A stretch of DNA of 64,000 nucleotides from an uncultured Prevotella sp. (GCA_946402275.1 CAMIVY010000004.1:62001-126000); one strand, 5' to 3'. Shown: positions 53,493 through 63,204, numbered from the stretch's first letter. The notes: generated from the sequence alone by a model not told the origin. Numbers and translations are program-made.

Positions 53493-54956
53493 TTATTTCT
53501 TCCTTACTGGATCGCAAGTCAGTCCACATCCCAGTTTCTTGAAAATCTTGCGGTCAACCTCACTGAGCATAACCGTTGAGTGTACTTGGCAGTCGCGCAG
53601 CTTAGGCAGTTGCTCCAAGGCACGCCGGCAAAGGTCATCGTTCTCAGAAAGAACACTGAGGGCAACCAGTACTTCGTCGGTGTGCAGACGGGGATTTTTG
53701 CCTCCCAGGTATTCTATTTTTGTCTTCTGGATGGGCTCAATCATGCTCTGCGGGATGAGCTTGGCTTCATGGTCAATACCAGCCAGGTGTTTGGTGGCGT
53801 TAAGCAACAATGCAGCAGAACAGCCGAGCAACGGACTAGACTTTGACGTGATAATGGTGCCGTCGGAAAGTTCGATAGCAGCAGCAGTGTGCTCTGTCAA
53901 TTCCTGCTTAGCTGCAGCAGCCACCGTCACGCGACGATAAGCCGTTGTAATCTTAGCCTGGTTGAACAGCAGTTGTATCTTGTGAACTTCGTTCTCATTG
54001 TCTGCACCATCTGCCAACTTGTTGGTGGCATCATAATATCTACGGATAATCTCGTCACGACTGGCATTGCAGCAGGCCTCATCGTCACTAATACAGAAAC
54101 CAACCATGTTGACTCCCATATCGGTAGGTGACTTATAGGGATTCTCTCCATAGATACCTTCGAACAAGGCATTGAGCACAGGGAAGATTTCGATGTCACG
54201 GTTGTAGTTGACAGCAATCTTGTCGTATGCCTCCAGATGGAACGGGTCTATCATGTTGACATCGTTCAAGTCTGCAGTAGCTGCTTCGTAGGCTATGTTA
54301 ACAGGATGCTTCAAAGGCAGGTTCCATACAGGGAAAGTCTCGAATTTAGCATATCCCGCACGGATGCCACGCTTGTTTTCATTGTAAAGTTGTGAAAGGC
54401 AAACTGCCATTTTGCCAGAACCAGGACCTGGAGCGGTAATAATCACCAATTCGCGCGATGTTTCCACATAATCGTTTTTTCCAAACCCTTCGTCAGAGGC
54501 AATCAACTCGACATTATGGGGATAGCCGTCAATCAGGTAATGGAAATATGACTTGATGCCCATGCGCTCCAGACGATGACGAAACTGATCGGCAGCACGC
54601 TGACCATTATAGTGGGTAATGACTACAGAACCTACCATGAAGTCACGCTGCATAAACTCGTCGCGCAGTCGTAATACATCCTCATCATAGGTAATGCCGA
54701 GGTCGGCACGTACCTTGTTCTTCTCTATGTCCTCAGCGCTGACCACAATAACAATCTCCAGTTGGTCGCGCAATTGTCCGAACATCCTAAGTTTCGAGTC
54801 CGGTTTGAAACCAGGCAATACACGACTGGCGTGATGGTCATCAAATAATTTTCCGCCCAACTCAAGATAGAGCTTTCCGTCAAATTGAGCTATTCGCTCA
54901 CGGATATGCTCTGACTGTATCCTGAGATACTTGTCGTTATCAAATCCAATCTTCAT
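53493..54956 (-). CDS. DUF1846-family protein
   Basis: A 487-residue cytoplasmic protein matching the DUF1846 family end to end (start MKIGFDNDKYLRIQSEHIRE, the segment LELGGKLFDDHHASRVLPGF near 31, and VSAEDIEKNKVRADLGITYD near 72). Close relatives are known from streptococci and other bacteria, but their reaction is not established. A P-loop-like stretch TAPGPGSGKMAVCLSQLY near 173 suggests nucleotide or phosphate binding. It starts 9 bp after the yidC stop and is therefore likely in its operon. Confidence 0.85.
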   Translation of the reverse strand: MKIGFDNDKYLRIQSEHIRERIAQFDGKLYLELGGKLFDDHHASRVLPGFKPDSKLRMFGQLRDQLEIVIVVSAEDIEKNKVRADLGITYDEDVLRLRDEFMQRDFMVGSVVITHYNGQRAADQFRHRLERMGIKSYFHYLIDGYPHNVELIASDEGFGKNDYVETSRELVIITAPGPGSGKMAVCLSQLYNENKRGIRAGYAKFETFPVWNLPLKHPVNIAYEAATADLNDVNMIDPFHLEAYDKIAVNYNRDIEIFPVLNALFEGIYGENPYKSPTDMGVNMVGFCISDDEACCNASRDEIIRRYYDATNKLADGADNENEVHKIQLLFNQAKITTAYRRVTVAAAAKQELTEHTAAAIELSDGTIITSKSSPLLGCSAALLLNATKHLAGIDHEAKLIPQSMIEPIQKTKIEYLGGKNPRLHTDEVLVALSVLSENDDLCRRALEQLPKLRDCQVHSTVMLSEVDRKIFKKLGCGLTCDPVRKK

Positions 54957-54965
54957 CTTTTTACC

Positions 54966-56840
54966 TTATTTTTTACGCTGACGTTGCATTTCATCAGCCT
55001 GTTTCTGCAAGGCTTCCAATCTGGCAGCCAGTCCACTTTGTTTTTTGGGGTTGTTCTTGTTCGCCTGATAGTTAGCTTCCAGGATAGCCAGGAGTTTGGC
55101 ATCATCCGTTGTTTTACGCAGTGTCCACATAATGGCAGCTGACATGAACAATGAGATGAAATAGTAGAAGTTCAGACCGGAGCTGTAGTCATTGAAGATG
55201 AAGAAGAACATAAGGGGCATGATATACATCATCCACTGCATCATCTTCATCTGCTCAGCTTGGGCGCCTACCATCTGGTCTCTCTGCTGCTGCATGGAGA
55301 ACCAAGTATAGATAATCTGGGCGGCACAGAACAAAATACAGGTCAGCGAAAGGTGGTCGCCGATGCCCCAGATATTGCTGCTCCACTCCACAATGGGATC
55401 GTAAGTTGAAAGGTCGCTCATCCACAAGAACGACTCGCCACGCAGCTGGATGGCATTGGGCACGAAGAAGAACATGGCCAACCAGATAGGCATCTGGATA
55501 ATCATGGGCAGACAGCCGGAAAGGGGAGAGACGCCATACTTGGAGTAGAGCGACATCATCTCCTGCTGTTTCTTCATCTGGTCCTCAGGCTTGTCATACT
55601 GCTTGGTTGCTTCCTCAAACTTGGGCTTCAGCACACGCATCTTGGCAGACGACATATAGCTCTTCTTCACCATAGGGAAGGTAATCGCCTTCAGCAATAA
55701 GGTAATCAGAATCAGTACGATACCCATGTTCAGCCCAAAGCCTGTCAACCAGTCGAAGACATAAAGCGTAAACCAGCGGTTAATCCATCGCAGTAGCCAC
55801 CAGCCAAGGTCCACCAATTGCTCCAGGTCAAGTTCCTTGCCAAACTGGCTCTGTTCCTCGACGGCCTTAATCAATCGGAAGTTGTTTGGACCAATGTACA
55901 TCTCAAACTCAGAGGCCTTGACACCTGTGGGGTCGAAAGCGGTCTTCAGTTTTGCATTAAAAAACTTCAGATAACCTGACCCTTTCTCGTCCTGGATGGT
56001 GGAAAGGCTACTGTTAGCAGCAAAATTGTCCTTTGAAATCAAGGCTACGCTGAAGAACTGATTGCGGAAAGCAACCCAGTCAAGTTCTTCTTCGATGTTT
56101 TCCTTTTTGTCGTCCGACTCACTCAACTTGTCTGTGCTGCCACTTTTAGTCTCCTTATAATATAAAGAGGTATAACGGCTCTCAAAAGAGAAACCCTTCT
56201 CCTGCTGGCGGCAATGGTCGTTCCACTCAATCTCCATCTCCTTGTAGGAAGGAGCAAAAATGTTCGCCAGCCCTTTGGCTTGTAACGACATGCTCAGCAA
56301 ATAGTCCTGGCCTAATCGGTATTTCAGGCTGATTTCTCCTCCGTTCCCGGCAACAGCTGTCATAGTAACGGTTGAGTCTGTCTGCTCGGAAGGGGTGAAG
56401 AATAGGTCGGCTGTCACGATGTTGTCCTGCTTACCCGCCATCATGAAGTTCAGGTTTTGGTCTTTCTCGTCAAACAAGGTGACATCCTGCTTGCCGTCGA
56501 TGCTCTTGAAATTCTTGATGACAGCCTTCCTGACAACACCACCTTTGGTGTCAAGGGTCAACTCTAACTTTGAATTCTTCAGAACCACTTTCTGCGAAGT
56601 GCCGTTCAGGGCCTGATGGAACAAGGCCGTTGTGTCGTTGACAGCTGCAGAATCCACAGCGGCTTGCTTTTTTGCCTGAGCAATCTTCTGCTCTTGAGCT
56701 GCTTTTTCTTTCAACACCGATTCAATGGAATCTTGTGTACGTGCAGCTTCTATTTCTTCTACGGATGGTTGATTATACCAGCTGAAACCAATCAGCACTA
56801 CGGCTATGAGAACGAAACCGATAATCGTATCTTTGTTCAT
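54966..56840 (-). CDS. yidC: Membrane protein insertase YidC
   Basis: A 624-residue inner-membrane insertase, Bacteroidota type. TM1 is near 6-20 (IIGFVLIAVVLIGFSW). A large periplasmic beta domain spans about 60-350. The conserved insertase core (about 365-575) starts GLNMGIVLILITLLLKAITFP and includes KKQQEMMSLYSKYGVSPLSGCLPMIIQ with the usual hydrophilic groove region. The tail is basic (QADEMQRQRKK). It inserts membrane proteins alone or with SecYEG. Its promoter, at 56872-56879, is the mirror image of that of the DUF3078 gene. Confidence 0.96.
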   Translation of the reverse strand: MNKDTIIGFVLIAVVLIGFSWYNQPSVEEIEAARTQDSIESVLKEKAAQEQKIAQAKKQAAVDSAAVNDTTALFHQALNGTSQKVVLKNSKLELTLDTKGGVVRKAVIKNFKSIDGKQDVTLFDEKDQNLNFMMAGKQDNIVTADLFFTPSEQTDSTVTMTAVAGNGGEISLKYRLGQDYLLSMSLQAKGLANIFAPSYKEMEIEWNDHCRQQEKGFSFESRYTSLYYKETKSGSTDKLSESDDKKENIEEELDWVAFRNQFFSVALISKDNFAANSSLSTIQDEKGSGYLKFFNAKLKTAFDPTGVKASEFEMYIGPNNFRLIKAVEEQSQFGKELDLEQLVDLGWWLLRWINRWFTLYVFDWLTGFGLNMGIVLILITLLLKAITFPMVKKSYMSSAKMRVLKPKFEEATKQYDKPEDQMKKQQEMMSLYSKYGVSPLSGCLPMIIQMPIWLAMFFFVPNAIQLRGESFLWMSDLSTYDPIVEWSSNIWGIGDHLSLTCILFCAAQIIYTWFSMQQQRDQMVGAQAEQMKMMQWMMYIMPLMFFFIFNDYSSGLNFYYFISLFMSAAIMWTLRKTTDDAKLLAILEANYQANKNNPKKQSGLAARLEALQKQADEMQRQRKK

Positions 56841-56870
56841 TTTTTATACCTAATATTAAAATTACAAGGT

Positions 56871-56930
56871 GCAAAGTTACAAATAAACGAGCAAAATACA
56901 AAATATTATAGATTTTATTTGTAACTTTGC
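56871..56930. promoter_or_regulatory. Divergent promoter pair forming a perfect 17-bp inverted repeat
   Basis: GCAAAGTTACAAATAAA (56871-56887) is the exact reverse complement of TTTATTTGTAACTTTGC (56914-56930). Each arm contains a -7 box TAACTTTG, at 56872-56879 (reverse, for yidC) and 56922-56929 (forward, for DUF3078). Arm spacing is 26 bp. The forward box ends only 9 bp before the ATG at 56939, so the DUF3078 mRNA is nearly leaderless. Confidence 0.75.
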
Positions 56931-56938
56931 AGTCGATT

Positions 56939-58234
56939 ATGAGGTACAAGTATATTATATTTTTATTGCTGGCGGTGCTGTCGTCTGTTGATGCATCAGC
57001 ACAACGTAGGAAAAAACAGCAAGCAGTGCAGCCTGATACAGCTCAGGTCGTCAAGGATTATATAGATTCCCTTGTCTTGCTTCGTCGTCAGTTAGACTCG
57101 TTGCAGCAGGTAAATACCCAGTTGAGAACAGGCGTCTCAGATGGTCGTTATTTCCATCTCTTCGCTCCCGCTACGTTTTATCATTCTGGAGCTAATAAGC
57201 AGTTGTCACTATCTCCAAACATGGGCGATGAAGTAACAGATGCCATTGATGAGGCGATGATGAATCTTTACATGCGCCGTCCTGACTTGGTGAAAAACGA
57301 TGAAAGTAATCTGAAGTCAGTAGGATCCCTACGTGAAGATGTCAATAAAGAGTTGACTCAGAAAGTCAATCTTGTTGACATGGCAGCACCTGTTCCTGAG
57401 GAGTCAGAGGCTGTTCCTGTTGCTGTCGTCATCCAGAAACCTAACTTCTGGAAGTTCAAAGGTGATGGCTATTTGCAGTTCCTCCAGAACTATGTTTCAA
57501 ACAACTGGCATAAGGGTGGTGAGAGTAACTATTCTGCTGTTGCGGCAGCAACCTTGGAGTTGAATTATAATGACAAAGACAAGGTGCTCTTCGAGAACAA
57601 GTTGGAGATGAAGTTAGGCTTCCAGACCTCTTCTTCTGATACCGTCCATAAGTTTAAGACCAATAACGATCTATTGCGTTTGAACAGTAAGTTGGGTTTA
57701 CAAGCTCACAAGCATTGGTATTATACGTTACAGATGTTGGCTTACACCCAGTTTGCACGAGGCTTGAAGGCAAACGACGAGAAAACCTATTCTGATTTTA
57801 TGTCACCATTCCATTTGAATCTCGGTCTCGGTATGGAATACAAGGTAGAAGCCTTCAACAAGCGGTTGACGGGTAGTTTGAACTTCCTGCCATTATCGTT
57901 CAGTTTCGTTTATGTGGATCGTGATGCGTTGACTGAAAGTAATGGTATTTCTAACGGTCATCATTCCAGAGAAGAGTTCGCTTCTCAGTTTACAGCCGAT
58001 TTGAAGTGGCAGATAGCTGACCAGATTTCGTGGAAGTCGCGTTTCTATGCCAGCACGACGTACCACCGTTCGCTGATAGAGTGGGAAAACCAGTTTGAGC
58101 TGAAGGTTACCAAATATATCTCAGCCAACCTGTTCCTTTATCCGCGTTTCGACGACTCCAACAATTGGGATGATAAATTGGGTTATTTCCAATTCCAGGA
58201 GTGGAGTTCCGTAGGATTAACGTATTCCTTCTAA
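56939..58234 (+). CDS. DUF3078-family outer-membrane barrel-like protein
   Basis: A 431-residue exported protein. Signal peptide to about residue 21 (SSVDASAQ). A coiled-coil-like N-terminal part (about 25-70, LVLLRRQLDSLQQVNTQ), then a DUF3078 region (about 155-431) with alternating strand-like segments and the C-terminal aromatic end SVGLTYSF expected for barrel insertion. Start at the ATG at 56939; a TTG at 56927 lies inside the -7 box and cannot be in the transcript. Role unknown; family members are limited to this phylum. A strong terminator follows at 58241. Confidence 0.85.
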   Translation: MRYKYIIFLLLAVLSSVDASAQRRKKQQAVQPDTAQVVKDYIDSLVLLRRQLDSLQQVNTQLRTGVSDGRYFHLFAPATFYHSGANKQLSLSPNMGDEVTDAIDEAMMNLYMRRPDLVKNDESNLKSVGSLREDVNKELTQKVNLVDMAAPVPEESEAVPVAVVIQKPNFWKFKGDGYLQFLQNYVSNNWHKGGESNYSAVAAATLELNYNDKDKVLFENKLEMKLGFQTSSSDTVHKFKTNNDLLRLNSKLGLQAHKHWYYTLQMLAYTQFARGLKANDEKTYSDFMSPFHLNLGLGMEYKVEAFNKRLTGSLNFLPLSFSFVYVDRDALTESNGISNGHHSREEFASQFTADLKWQIADQISWKSRFYASTTYHRSLIEWENQFELKVTKYISANLFLYPRFDDSNNWDDKLGYFQFQEWSSVGLTYSF

Positions 58235-58240
58235 TAATAT

Positions 58241-58273
58241 AAGAAGCACTGCTCGGTTCGGGCAGTGCTTCTT
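58241..58273. terminator. Bidirectional terminator
   Basis: AAGAAGCACTGC (58241-58252) pairs perfectly with GCAGTGCTTCTT (58262-58273), loop 9 nt, then TTTATT. It lies between the convergent DUF3078 and DUF1573 genes. Confidence 0.9.
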
Positions 58274-58295
58274 TTTATTCTTAACTTATCACGTC

Positions 58296-58685
58296 TTACT
58301 TAGATTCCGTCATGTCACCTTCAATGTAAAGGCGAGTCATTTCGACAGCACCATTGGTTCGAACAGTAATCGACTTTTTGAAGTGGCCAGGGAACTTGCC
58401 CGCACCATTATAGGTTACCTTAATCTCTCCCTTTTCACCTGGCTGTACTGGCGTCTTGGTGTATTCGGGAACGGTACATCCGCAAGAGGCTATAGCCTGA
58501 TTGATTACAAGGGGTTGCTCGCCAATATTCGTATAAGTGAATGTGCAACTTACTTTGGGATTTTTTTCAGAAAAAGAACCAAAGCTATGAGTTGTTTTCT
58601 CAAATTTAATTTCAGCAGGTTTCTGTGCCATGGCCATAGTCATACCACATACCAGCATCAGTGTAAAAAGTATTTTCTTTTTCAT
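58296..58685 (-). CDS. DUF1573-family secreted protein
   Basis: A 129-residue protein with signal peptide (ends MAMAQ, about 21 residues) and a single Ig-like DUF1573 domain. The hallmarks are FEKTTHSFGSFSEKNP near 29, FTYTNIGEQPLVINQAIASCGCTVPEYT near 48-75 (conserved Cys-Gly-Cys), and PGEKGEIKVTYNGAGKFPG near 83-101. It resembles the ASPM-SPD2-Hydin class of small periplasmic Ig proteins of unknown task. It has its own -7 box at 58717. Confidence 0.9.
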   Translation of the reverse strand: MKKKILFTLMLVCGMTMAMAQKPAEIKFEKTTHSFGSFSEKNPKVSCTFTYTNIGEQPLVINQAIASCGCTVPEYTKTPVQPGEKGEIKVTYNGAGKFPGHFKKSITVRTNGAVEMTRLYIEGDMTESK

Positions 58686-58716
58686 TTTTCTTTCCTGTTA
58701 AAGTTCATAACCGGTG

Positions 58717-58724
58717 CAAAAGTA
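58717..58724 (-). promoter_or_regulatory. -7 promoter box for the DUF1573 gene
   Basis: On the reverse strand TACTTTTG, 31 bp upstream of the start. Confidence 0.5.
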
Positions 58725-58820
58725 AGGCATTTTCTGCATAAACGTATCAATTGTTGCTTGATTTTTGTATAATTTAAGACTTTATGAACTATCTTTTGAT
58801 GTGTAATTCATAAATAATTA

Positions 58821-58828
58821 GTAATTTT
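58821..58828 (+). promoter_or_regulatory. -7 promoter box for aspS
   Basis: TAATTTTG then C matches TAnnTTTG, 32 bp before the ATG at 58861. A transcript starting near 58835 excludes the upstream ATG at 58831, fixing the start at 58861. Confidence 0.6.
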
Positions 58829-58860
58829 GCATGCCAAATAAGAAAATAATATATATAATA

Positions 58861-60621
58861 ATGTATAGAACTAAAACTTGTGGTGAGTTACGTCTCACGG
58901 ATGCTGGCAGTGAAGTAACACTGGCTGGCTGGGTACAGAAAACGAGAAAGATGGGTGGTATGACGTTTGTCGATTTGCGCGACCGTTATGGCATCACACA
59001 GTTGGTATTTGATGAGTCAAAGGATGCCGCACTCTGCGAACAGGCTAATAAACTAGGTCGTGAGTGGTGTATTCAGGCCAAAGGAATCGTCAGCGAACGC
59101 CAGGCAAAGAACCCCAAGATGGATACTGGTGACATTGAGATTCTGGTTTCAACTCTGAATGTGTTAAGTGAGAGCCAGACTCCTCCCTTTACCATTGAGG
59201 ATAATACCGATGGTGGTGACGATATCCGTATGAAGTATCGCTATCTTGACCTGCGTCGTTCTTGTGTTCGTAAGAACTTGGAGTTGCGTCACCGTATGAC
59301 CATCCTGATTCGTAATTTTTTGGACAATCTGAATTTTATTGAAGTAGAAACGCCAATCCTCATTGGCTCAACCCCAGAGGGAGCGCGCGATTTCGTGGTT
59401 CCCAGTCGTATGAATCCGGGACAGTTCTATGCGCTGCCACAGAGTCCACAGACCTTGAAGCAGTTGCTGATGGTCAGTGGCTTTGACCGTTATTTCCAGA
59501 TTGCCAAGTGTTTCCGTGACGAAGACCTTCGAGCCGATCGTCAGCCTGAGTTTACACAGATTGACTGTGAGATGTCGTTTGCCGATCAGGAGGATGTGTT
59601 GAACATCTTCGAGGACTTGGCTCGTCACCTGTTCAAGGAGGTTCGTGGTGTAGAATTGCCAAAGTTGGAGCGTATGACATGGCATGAAGCCATGCGTCGC
59701 TTCGGTTCCGACAAGCCAGATCTCCGTTTTGGTATGGAGTTTGTGGAACTGATGGATGTGTTGAAGGGAACCGGTGAATTCCCTGTTTTCAATGAGGCAG
59801 AATACATTGGTGGTATCGTGGTTCCTGGTTGTGCCGACTATACCCGTAAGCAACTCGACCAGTTGACCGACTTTGTGAAGCGTCCTCAGGTAGGTGCCAA
59901 AGGCTTAGTATATGTTAAGTTTAATACAGATGGTACCGTGAAGACCTCTATCGATAAGTTCTATCAGCCAGAGGTATGGCAGAAACTGAAAGAGAAGACA
60001 GGTGCTAAGGATGGCGACCTCGTTCTGATTCTCAGTGGTGACAAAGCCAATAAGACGCGCACCCAGCTCTGCACTTTGCGTTTGGAGATGGGCGATCGCC
60101 TCGGACTACGCGACAAAGACACCTTCAAATGCTTGTGGATTGTTGACTTCCCACTCTTTGAGTGGAGTGACGAAGAACAGCGCTTGATGGCCACTCACCA
60201 TCCGTTTACCCTGCCTAATCCAGACGATATTCCTTTGCTTGACACCGCTCCCGAAAAAGTTCGTGCCGTAGCTTACGACTTTGTCTGCAATGGTATCGAA
60301 GTCGGTGGTGGTTCACTTCGTATTCATGATGGTAAGCTTCAGGAAAAAATGTTCCAGATTCTGGGCTTCACACCCGAGCGTGCTATGGCTCAGTTTGGCT
60401 TCCTTATCAATGCCTTCAAGTATGGAGCACCCCCTCATGCAGGTCTTGCTTTTGGTCTTGATCGCTTTGTCAGCATTATGGCCGGACTCGATTCCATTCG
60501 TGACTGCATTGCCTTCCCGAAGAATAATTCAGGCCGAGATGTCATGTTAGATGCACCGGGTGAGTTGGATCCCAAACAGTTGGAAGAATTGCAGCTTTCG
60601 ATTGATTTGTGTCAAGAATAA
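58861..60621 (+). CDS. aspS: Aspartyl-tRNA synthetase
   Basis: A 586-residue class II synthetase charging tRNA-Asp with aspartate. N-terminal OB-fold ([20 protein letters not shown] near 20), motif 2 region [18 protein letters not shown] near 218, a GAD-type insertion (about 285-415), and motif 3 [15 protein letters not shown] near 545. Length matches bacterial AspRS. Start at ATG 58861 ([11 protein letters not shown]); the frame extends 10 residues upstream, but the -7 box position excludes that ATG. Whether it also misacylates tRNA-Asn was not judged. Monocistronic. Confidence 0.97.
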   Translation: MYRTKTCGELRLTDAGSEVTLAGWVQKTRKMGGMTFVDLRDRYGITQLVFDESKDAALCEQANKLGREWCIQAKGIVSERQAKNPKMDTGDIEILVSTLNVLSESQTPPFTIEDNTDGGDDIRMKYRYLDLRRSCVRKNLELRHRMTILIRNFLDNLNFIEVETPILIGSTPEGARDFVVPSRMNPGQFYALPQSPQTLKQLLMVSGFDRYFQIAKCFRDEDLRADRQPEFTQIDCEMSFADQEDVLNIFEDLARHLFKEVRGVELPKLERMTWHEAMRRFGSDKPDLRFGMEFVELMDVLKGTGEFPVFNEAEYIGGIVVPGCADYTRKQLDQLTDFVKRPQVGAKGLVYVKFNTDGTVKTSIDKFYQPEVWQKLKEKTGAKDGDLVLILSGDKANKTRTQLCTLRLEMGDRLGLRDKDTFKCLWIVDFPLFEWSDEEQRLMATHHPFTLPNPDDIPLLDTAPEKVRAVAYDFVCNGIEVGGGSLRIHDGKLQEKMFQILGFTPERAMAQFGFLINAFKYGAPPHAGLAFGLDRFVSIMAGLDSIRDCIAFPKNNSGRDVMLDAPGELDPKQLEELQLSIDLCQE

Positions 60622-60676
60622 ACGCAAAAATTCTAAAAATCAATTGTTTGCGCTCACAATATATATGAAAAGTTCT

Positions 60677-60684
60677 TAATTTTG
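60677..60684 (+). promoter_or_regulatory. -7 promoter box for the H1-tailed winged-helix gene
   Basis: TAATTTTG then C, 53 bp before the ATG at 60738. The 116-bp gap after aspS is AT-rich and holds no gene. Confidence 0.55.
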
Positions 60685-60737
60685 CCCGCGAATTCAATGA
60701 ATATCCATTCAATAGTGTATAAATTTTTTTAAGAACT

Positions 60738-61031
60738 ATGGCAGAAAAGAAAACTACAACAAAGAAGGCTGCTGCTCCTAAGGCAGCTGAGAAGAAAGCA
60801 ACTGTAAAGAAGGCTGCTGCTCCTAAGGCAGCTTTGGTTGTAAATAGTGAGAACGCTGGTTTCAAGGCTGGTGATGTATATCAGGCTCTTGCAGCTGCTG
60901 AGAAGGCACTGACCGTTAAGGAGATTGCTAAGGCAGCTAAGATCAGCGAGGAGGAGACTCTGCTCGGTTTGGGTTGGCTCTTCAAGGAGGGCAAGCTCGC
61001 TACTGCTGACGAGAAGATTACATTGGCTTAA
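60738..61031 (+). CDS. DUF2582-type winged-helix protein with H1-like Lys/Ala tail
   Basis: A 97-residue protein. Residues 1-32 are Lys/Ala/Pro-rich (KKAAAPKAA written twice), like histone H1 or bacterial KAAP tails. Residues about 40-97 are the compact DUF2582/winged-helix fold (NAGFKAGDVYQALAAAEKAL, TVKEIAKAAKISEEETLLGL, GWLFKEGKLATADE). It likely binds DNA non-specifically, cytoplasmic, abundant from its own promoter. The tail comes from a perfect 28-bp direct repeat at 60761. Confidence 0.8.
   Translation: MAEKKTTTKKAAAPKAAEKKATVKKAAAPKAALVVNSENAGFKAGDVYQALAAAEKALTVKEIAKAAKISEEETLLGLGWLFKEGKLATADEKITLA
60761..60833 (+). repeat. Perfect 28-bp direct repeat in a coding tail
   Basis: AAAGAAGGCTGCTGCTCCTA and the next 8 bases (to 60788) recur exactly at 60806-60833; the period is 45 bp, exactly 15 codons. 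Perfect identity at the DNA level points to recent duplication or slippage. Confidence 0.85.
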
Positions 61032-61048
61032 TTTAAATTAAGAACAAT

Positions 61049-61090
61049 AAAAAGGGGCTGGTAAGCTACAAGGCATACCGGCCTTTTTTA
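61049..61090 (+). terminator. Imperfect intrinsic terminator
   Basis: AAAAAGGGGCTGGTA pairs imperfectly with TACCGGCCTTTTTT across a 12-nt loop, ending in a T run. It follows the winged-helix gene and comes 14 bp before the next start. Confidence 0.65.
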
Positions 61091-61103
61091 ATTTCGTAGC
61101 TCG

Positions 61104-61442
61104 ATGACTTACGACAAACAGATACTTCACATACTGACTGTTGCAGGGGAACAGGGGATAAGCGTGCAGGCTATTGCCAAGCACGTTTATAACATGAACC
61201 ATACATTCTTCCTACAGCCCGATATGGAAGAAATCCGTAGTTACGTACAACAGTTTTTATTGAAAAACAGTAAGTCGTCACAATCATTGATTGAAAGCAC
61301 AGGTCGTCGTGGCTTTTACCGTTTGAATACCACAGGCTCCCAGGATGCCCTTCAATTGATGCTCCAGTTCCGTGAAGAGCAACAGGAAAAAGAAGAGGAG
61401 AAGCCCCCTGTACAAGACCTCTCCCTCGATTTATTTGCTTAA
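61104..61442 (+). CDS. Small protein, possible winged helix, unknown function
   Basis: A 112-residue protein I do not recognise at family level. The first 80 residues look like a compact winged-helix (ILHILTVAGEQGISVQAIAKHVYN, then FLLKNSKSSQSLIESTGRRGFYRLN as a possible wing). The last residues read PPVQDLSLDLFA, which resembles a bacterial sliding-clamp-binding peptide (Q..L.LF). It is probably expressed by read-through from the gene before. Its stop is 3 bp from that of the converging acyltransferase. Confidence 0.65.
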   Translation: MTYDKQILHILTVAGEQGISVQAIAKHVYNMNHTFFLQPDMEEIRSYVQQFLLKNSKSSQSLIESTGRRGFYRLNTTGSQDALQLMLQFREEQQEKEEEKPPVQDLSLDLFA

Positions 61443-61445
61443 CCC

Positions 61446-62039
61446 TTAAATTCCTTTGATTACTTTTGCTGGTACACCACCAACTATCGTGTTGTCTGGT
61501 ACATCCTTGGTGACCACAGCCCCTGCAGCCACCACACAGTGTTTGCCTATCGTCACGCCAGGCAGGATAACCGCATTTGCTCCAATCCACACATCATCTC
61601 CAATTACGACTGGGTTTGTAGAGATGCCCTGTTCGTCTATTCGTTTCGTCTTATCTTCGAAATTGTGGTTCAATGCCGTTACCGTGATACCTTGTGCCAG
61701 ATTCACATGATTACCGATACAGACAGGTCCGATAATCGTGTTGTGAATCCCAATACGAGTATAGTCACCAATTACCACATCACCCACCGCATTGTTGATG
61801 CAACAATACGATTCAATAACACTATGCTTCCCCAAAAAGAATCGGCGATAGGGTGGAGTATCCATCCTAACACTCCAATATATCTTTGAACCACGCCCTC
61901 TATGCTGGTATAGTGGTGCCAACAATCTTATATACCAACGTGGCCTTGCGTCCCGCTGATTCATAATAATGTAGTCCAAAAAACGTTTCAGTTTTGGATT
62001 CGACTTCAATCCCTGTCTTATTTGTTCTTTATCACTCAT
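61446..62039 (-). CDS. LbH-fold acyltransferase (serine/maltose O-acetyltransferase type)
   Basis: A 197-residue hexapeptide-repeat transferase. Left-handed beta-helix triplets run from about 70 to 190 ([40 protein letters not shown]), with the typical catalytic His in ALNHNFED near 118 and the C-terminal [10 protein letters not shown]. It would acetylate a sugar of a capsule or O-antigen. Its 5' end overlaps the GT4 gene at 62032 by 8 bp, so the three genes 64000 to 61446 form one operon. Confidence 0.85.
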   Translation of the reverse strand: MSDKEQIRQGLKSNPKLKRFLDYIIMNQRDARPRWYIRLLAPLYQHRGRGSKIYWSVRMDTPPYRRFFLGKHSVIESYCCINNAVGDVVIGDYTRIGIHNTIIGPVCIGNHVNLAQGITVTALNHNFEDKTKRIDEQGISTNPVVIGDDVWIGANAVILPGVTIGKHCVVAAGAVVTKDVPDNTIVGGVPAKVIKGI

Positions 62040-63195
62040 TATATATTATCTTATTCCATTGTTCAATGATATGCTGGATATTAAATCTTTGTGCTATTTG
62101 AATAGCTTCCTCTGATTTTTTATCCCATTCAATTTCTGTTGCTTTATGTAGTTGTTCTGCTAACTCATTGACATTACCATTAGTAAAATACATGCCGAAG
62201 TCACCCATGATTTCCTTACTAGTTGGAAGGTCCGAAGAAACAATTGGTAACCCATGCGCCATAGCCTCAACTAAAACTAATCCAAATCCCTCCCATCGTG
62301 AGCTGAGTACATACACTTGTGCATTGGTATAATATTGCTGGATATTATTGGTAAAAGGATGAATCGTTATTCGTCCTTCCAACTTATAATCAGTTATCAT
62401 TTTGCGATAAAGAGGTTCTTCCACCCCTTCTCCAACTATATCTAGAGTCCATTCTTTGTTGTCCTTGGCAAAGATGTTGAAAGCCTCAATCAATAGGTCA
62501 AATCCCTTATGTCGATGAGAGAAGCGTCCTACAGCTAGAAATCTTTTGGAATCACCTTGTGATGGCTTTCCGGGCTCTAATGTTAATGGATTATAGATAA
62601 CATCTACAGGGAAATGATATTTACGGGCATCATCTTGGCAAAGAACAATTGTCTTGTATAGTTTCTGCAGTTGGTATTCATAATGCTTTCGTAACTCTGG
62701 TCCAATGTATAAAGAACCTGCACCGAAGAGAGCCTCGTATGAATTATGAATCCAGCCAATCAGTTTGGTGTCCCCTAATTGCGATTTACATGTAGCTAAA
62801 CGGACCGCTAATGGAGCATGAACGCCGATAATCACATCGTATGCCCCATCTTTCATCTCTTTCGCCAAAGCTTCTTGTTTTTCTGATGGAAACGAACTAT
62901 GACTATACCAGTCTGATGTCAATCTAGTTTGAGGTAATACCTTCCTGAATAGTCCGCTATAAGCTTTACAAAACAGCTCCTTCCACCTTGGTGTTTCTGG
63001 ATAGCCAAAAAAACGATAGTGTATATTAGCATTGTTCAAATCATATAAAGAAGTGTTTTCTGCTTTAGGATTATCAAAAGTCACAATGGTAACGTCCCAG
63101 TCTTTTGCCAGCTCTTTGGCAATGACTGCTGTCACCCGTTGTACTCCTCCGTACGAGAAGATAGAATCCATTAAAAAGCAGATTTTCTTCATCAT
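62032..63195 (-). CDS. GT4-family glycosyltransferase
   Basis: A 387-residue GT-B-fold transferase with an N-terminal acceptor half ([20 protein letters not shown] near 11) and a C-terminal donor half: [19 protein letters not shown] near 219, and the EX7E-type motif [25 protein letters not shown] near 299. It adds a sugar to a lipid-linked or surface glycan; donor and linkage cannot be read. Starts at one of two ATGs (63195/63192) and lies 9 bp after the previous stop. Confidence 0.88.
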   Translation of the reverse strand: MMKKICFLMDSIFSYGGVQRVTAVIAKELAKDWDVTIVTFDNPKAENTSLYDLNNANIHYRFFGYPETPRWKELFCKAYSGLFRKVLPQTRLTSDWYSHSSFPSEKQEALAKEMKDGAYDVIIGVHAPLAVRLATCKSQLGDTKLIGWIHNSYEALFGAGSLYIGPELRKHYEYQLQKLYKTIVLCQDDARKYHFPVDVIYNPLTLEPGKPSQGDSKRFLAVGRFSHRHKGFDLLIEAFNIFAKDNKEWTLDIVGEGVEEPLYRKMITDYKLEGRITIHPFTNNIQQYYTNAQVYVLSSRWEGFGLVLVEAMAHGLPIVSSDLPTSKEIMGDFGMYFTNGNVNELAEQLHKATEIEWDKKSEEAIQIAQRFNIQHIIEQWNKIIYNE

Positions 63196-63204
63196 TCCTA
63201 TCGT

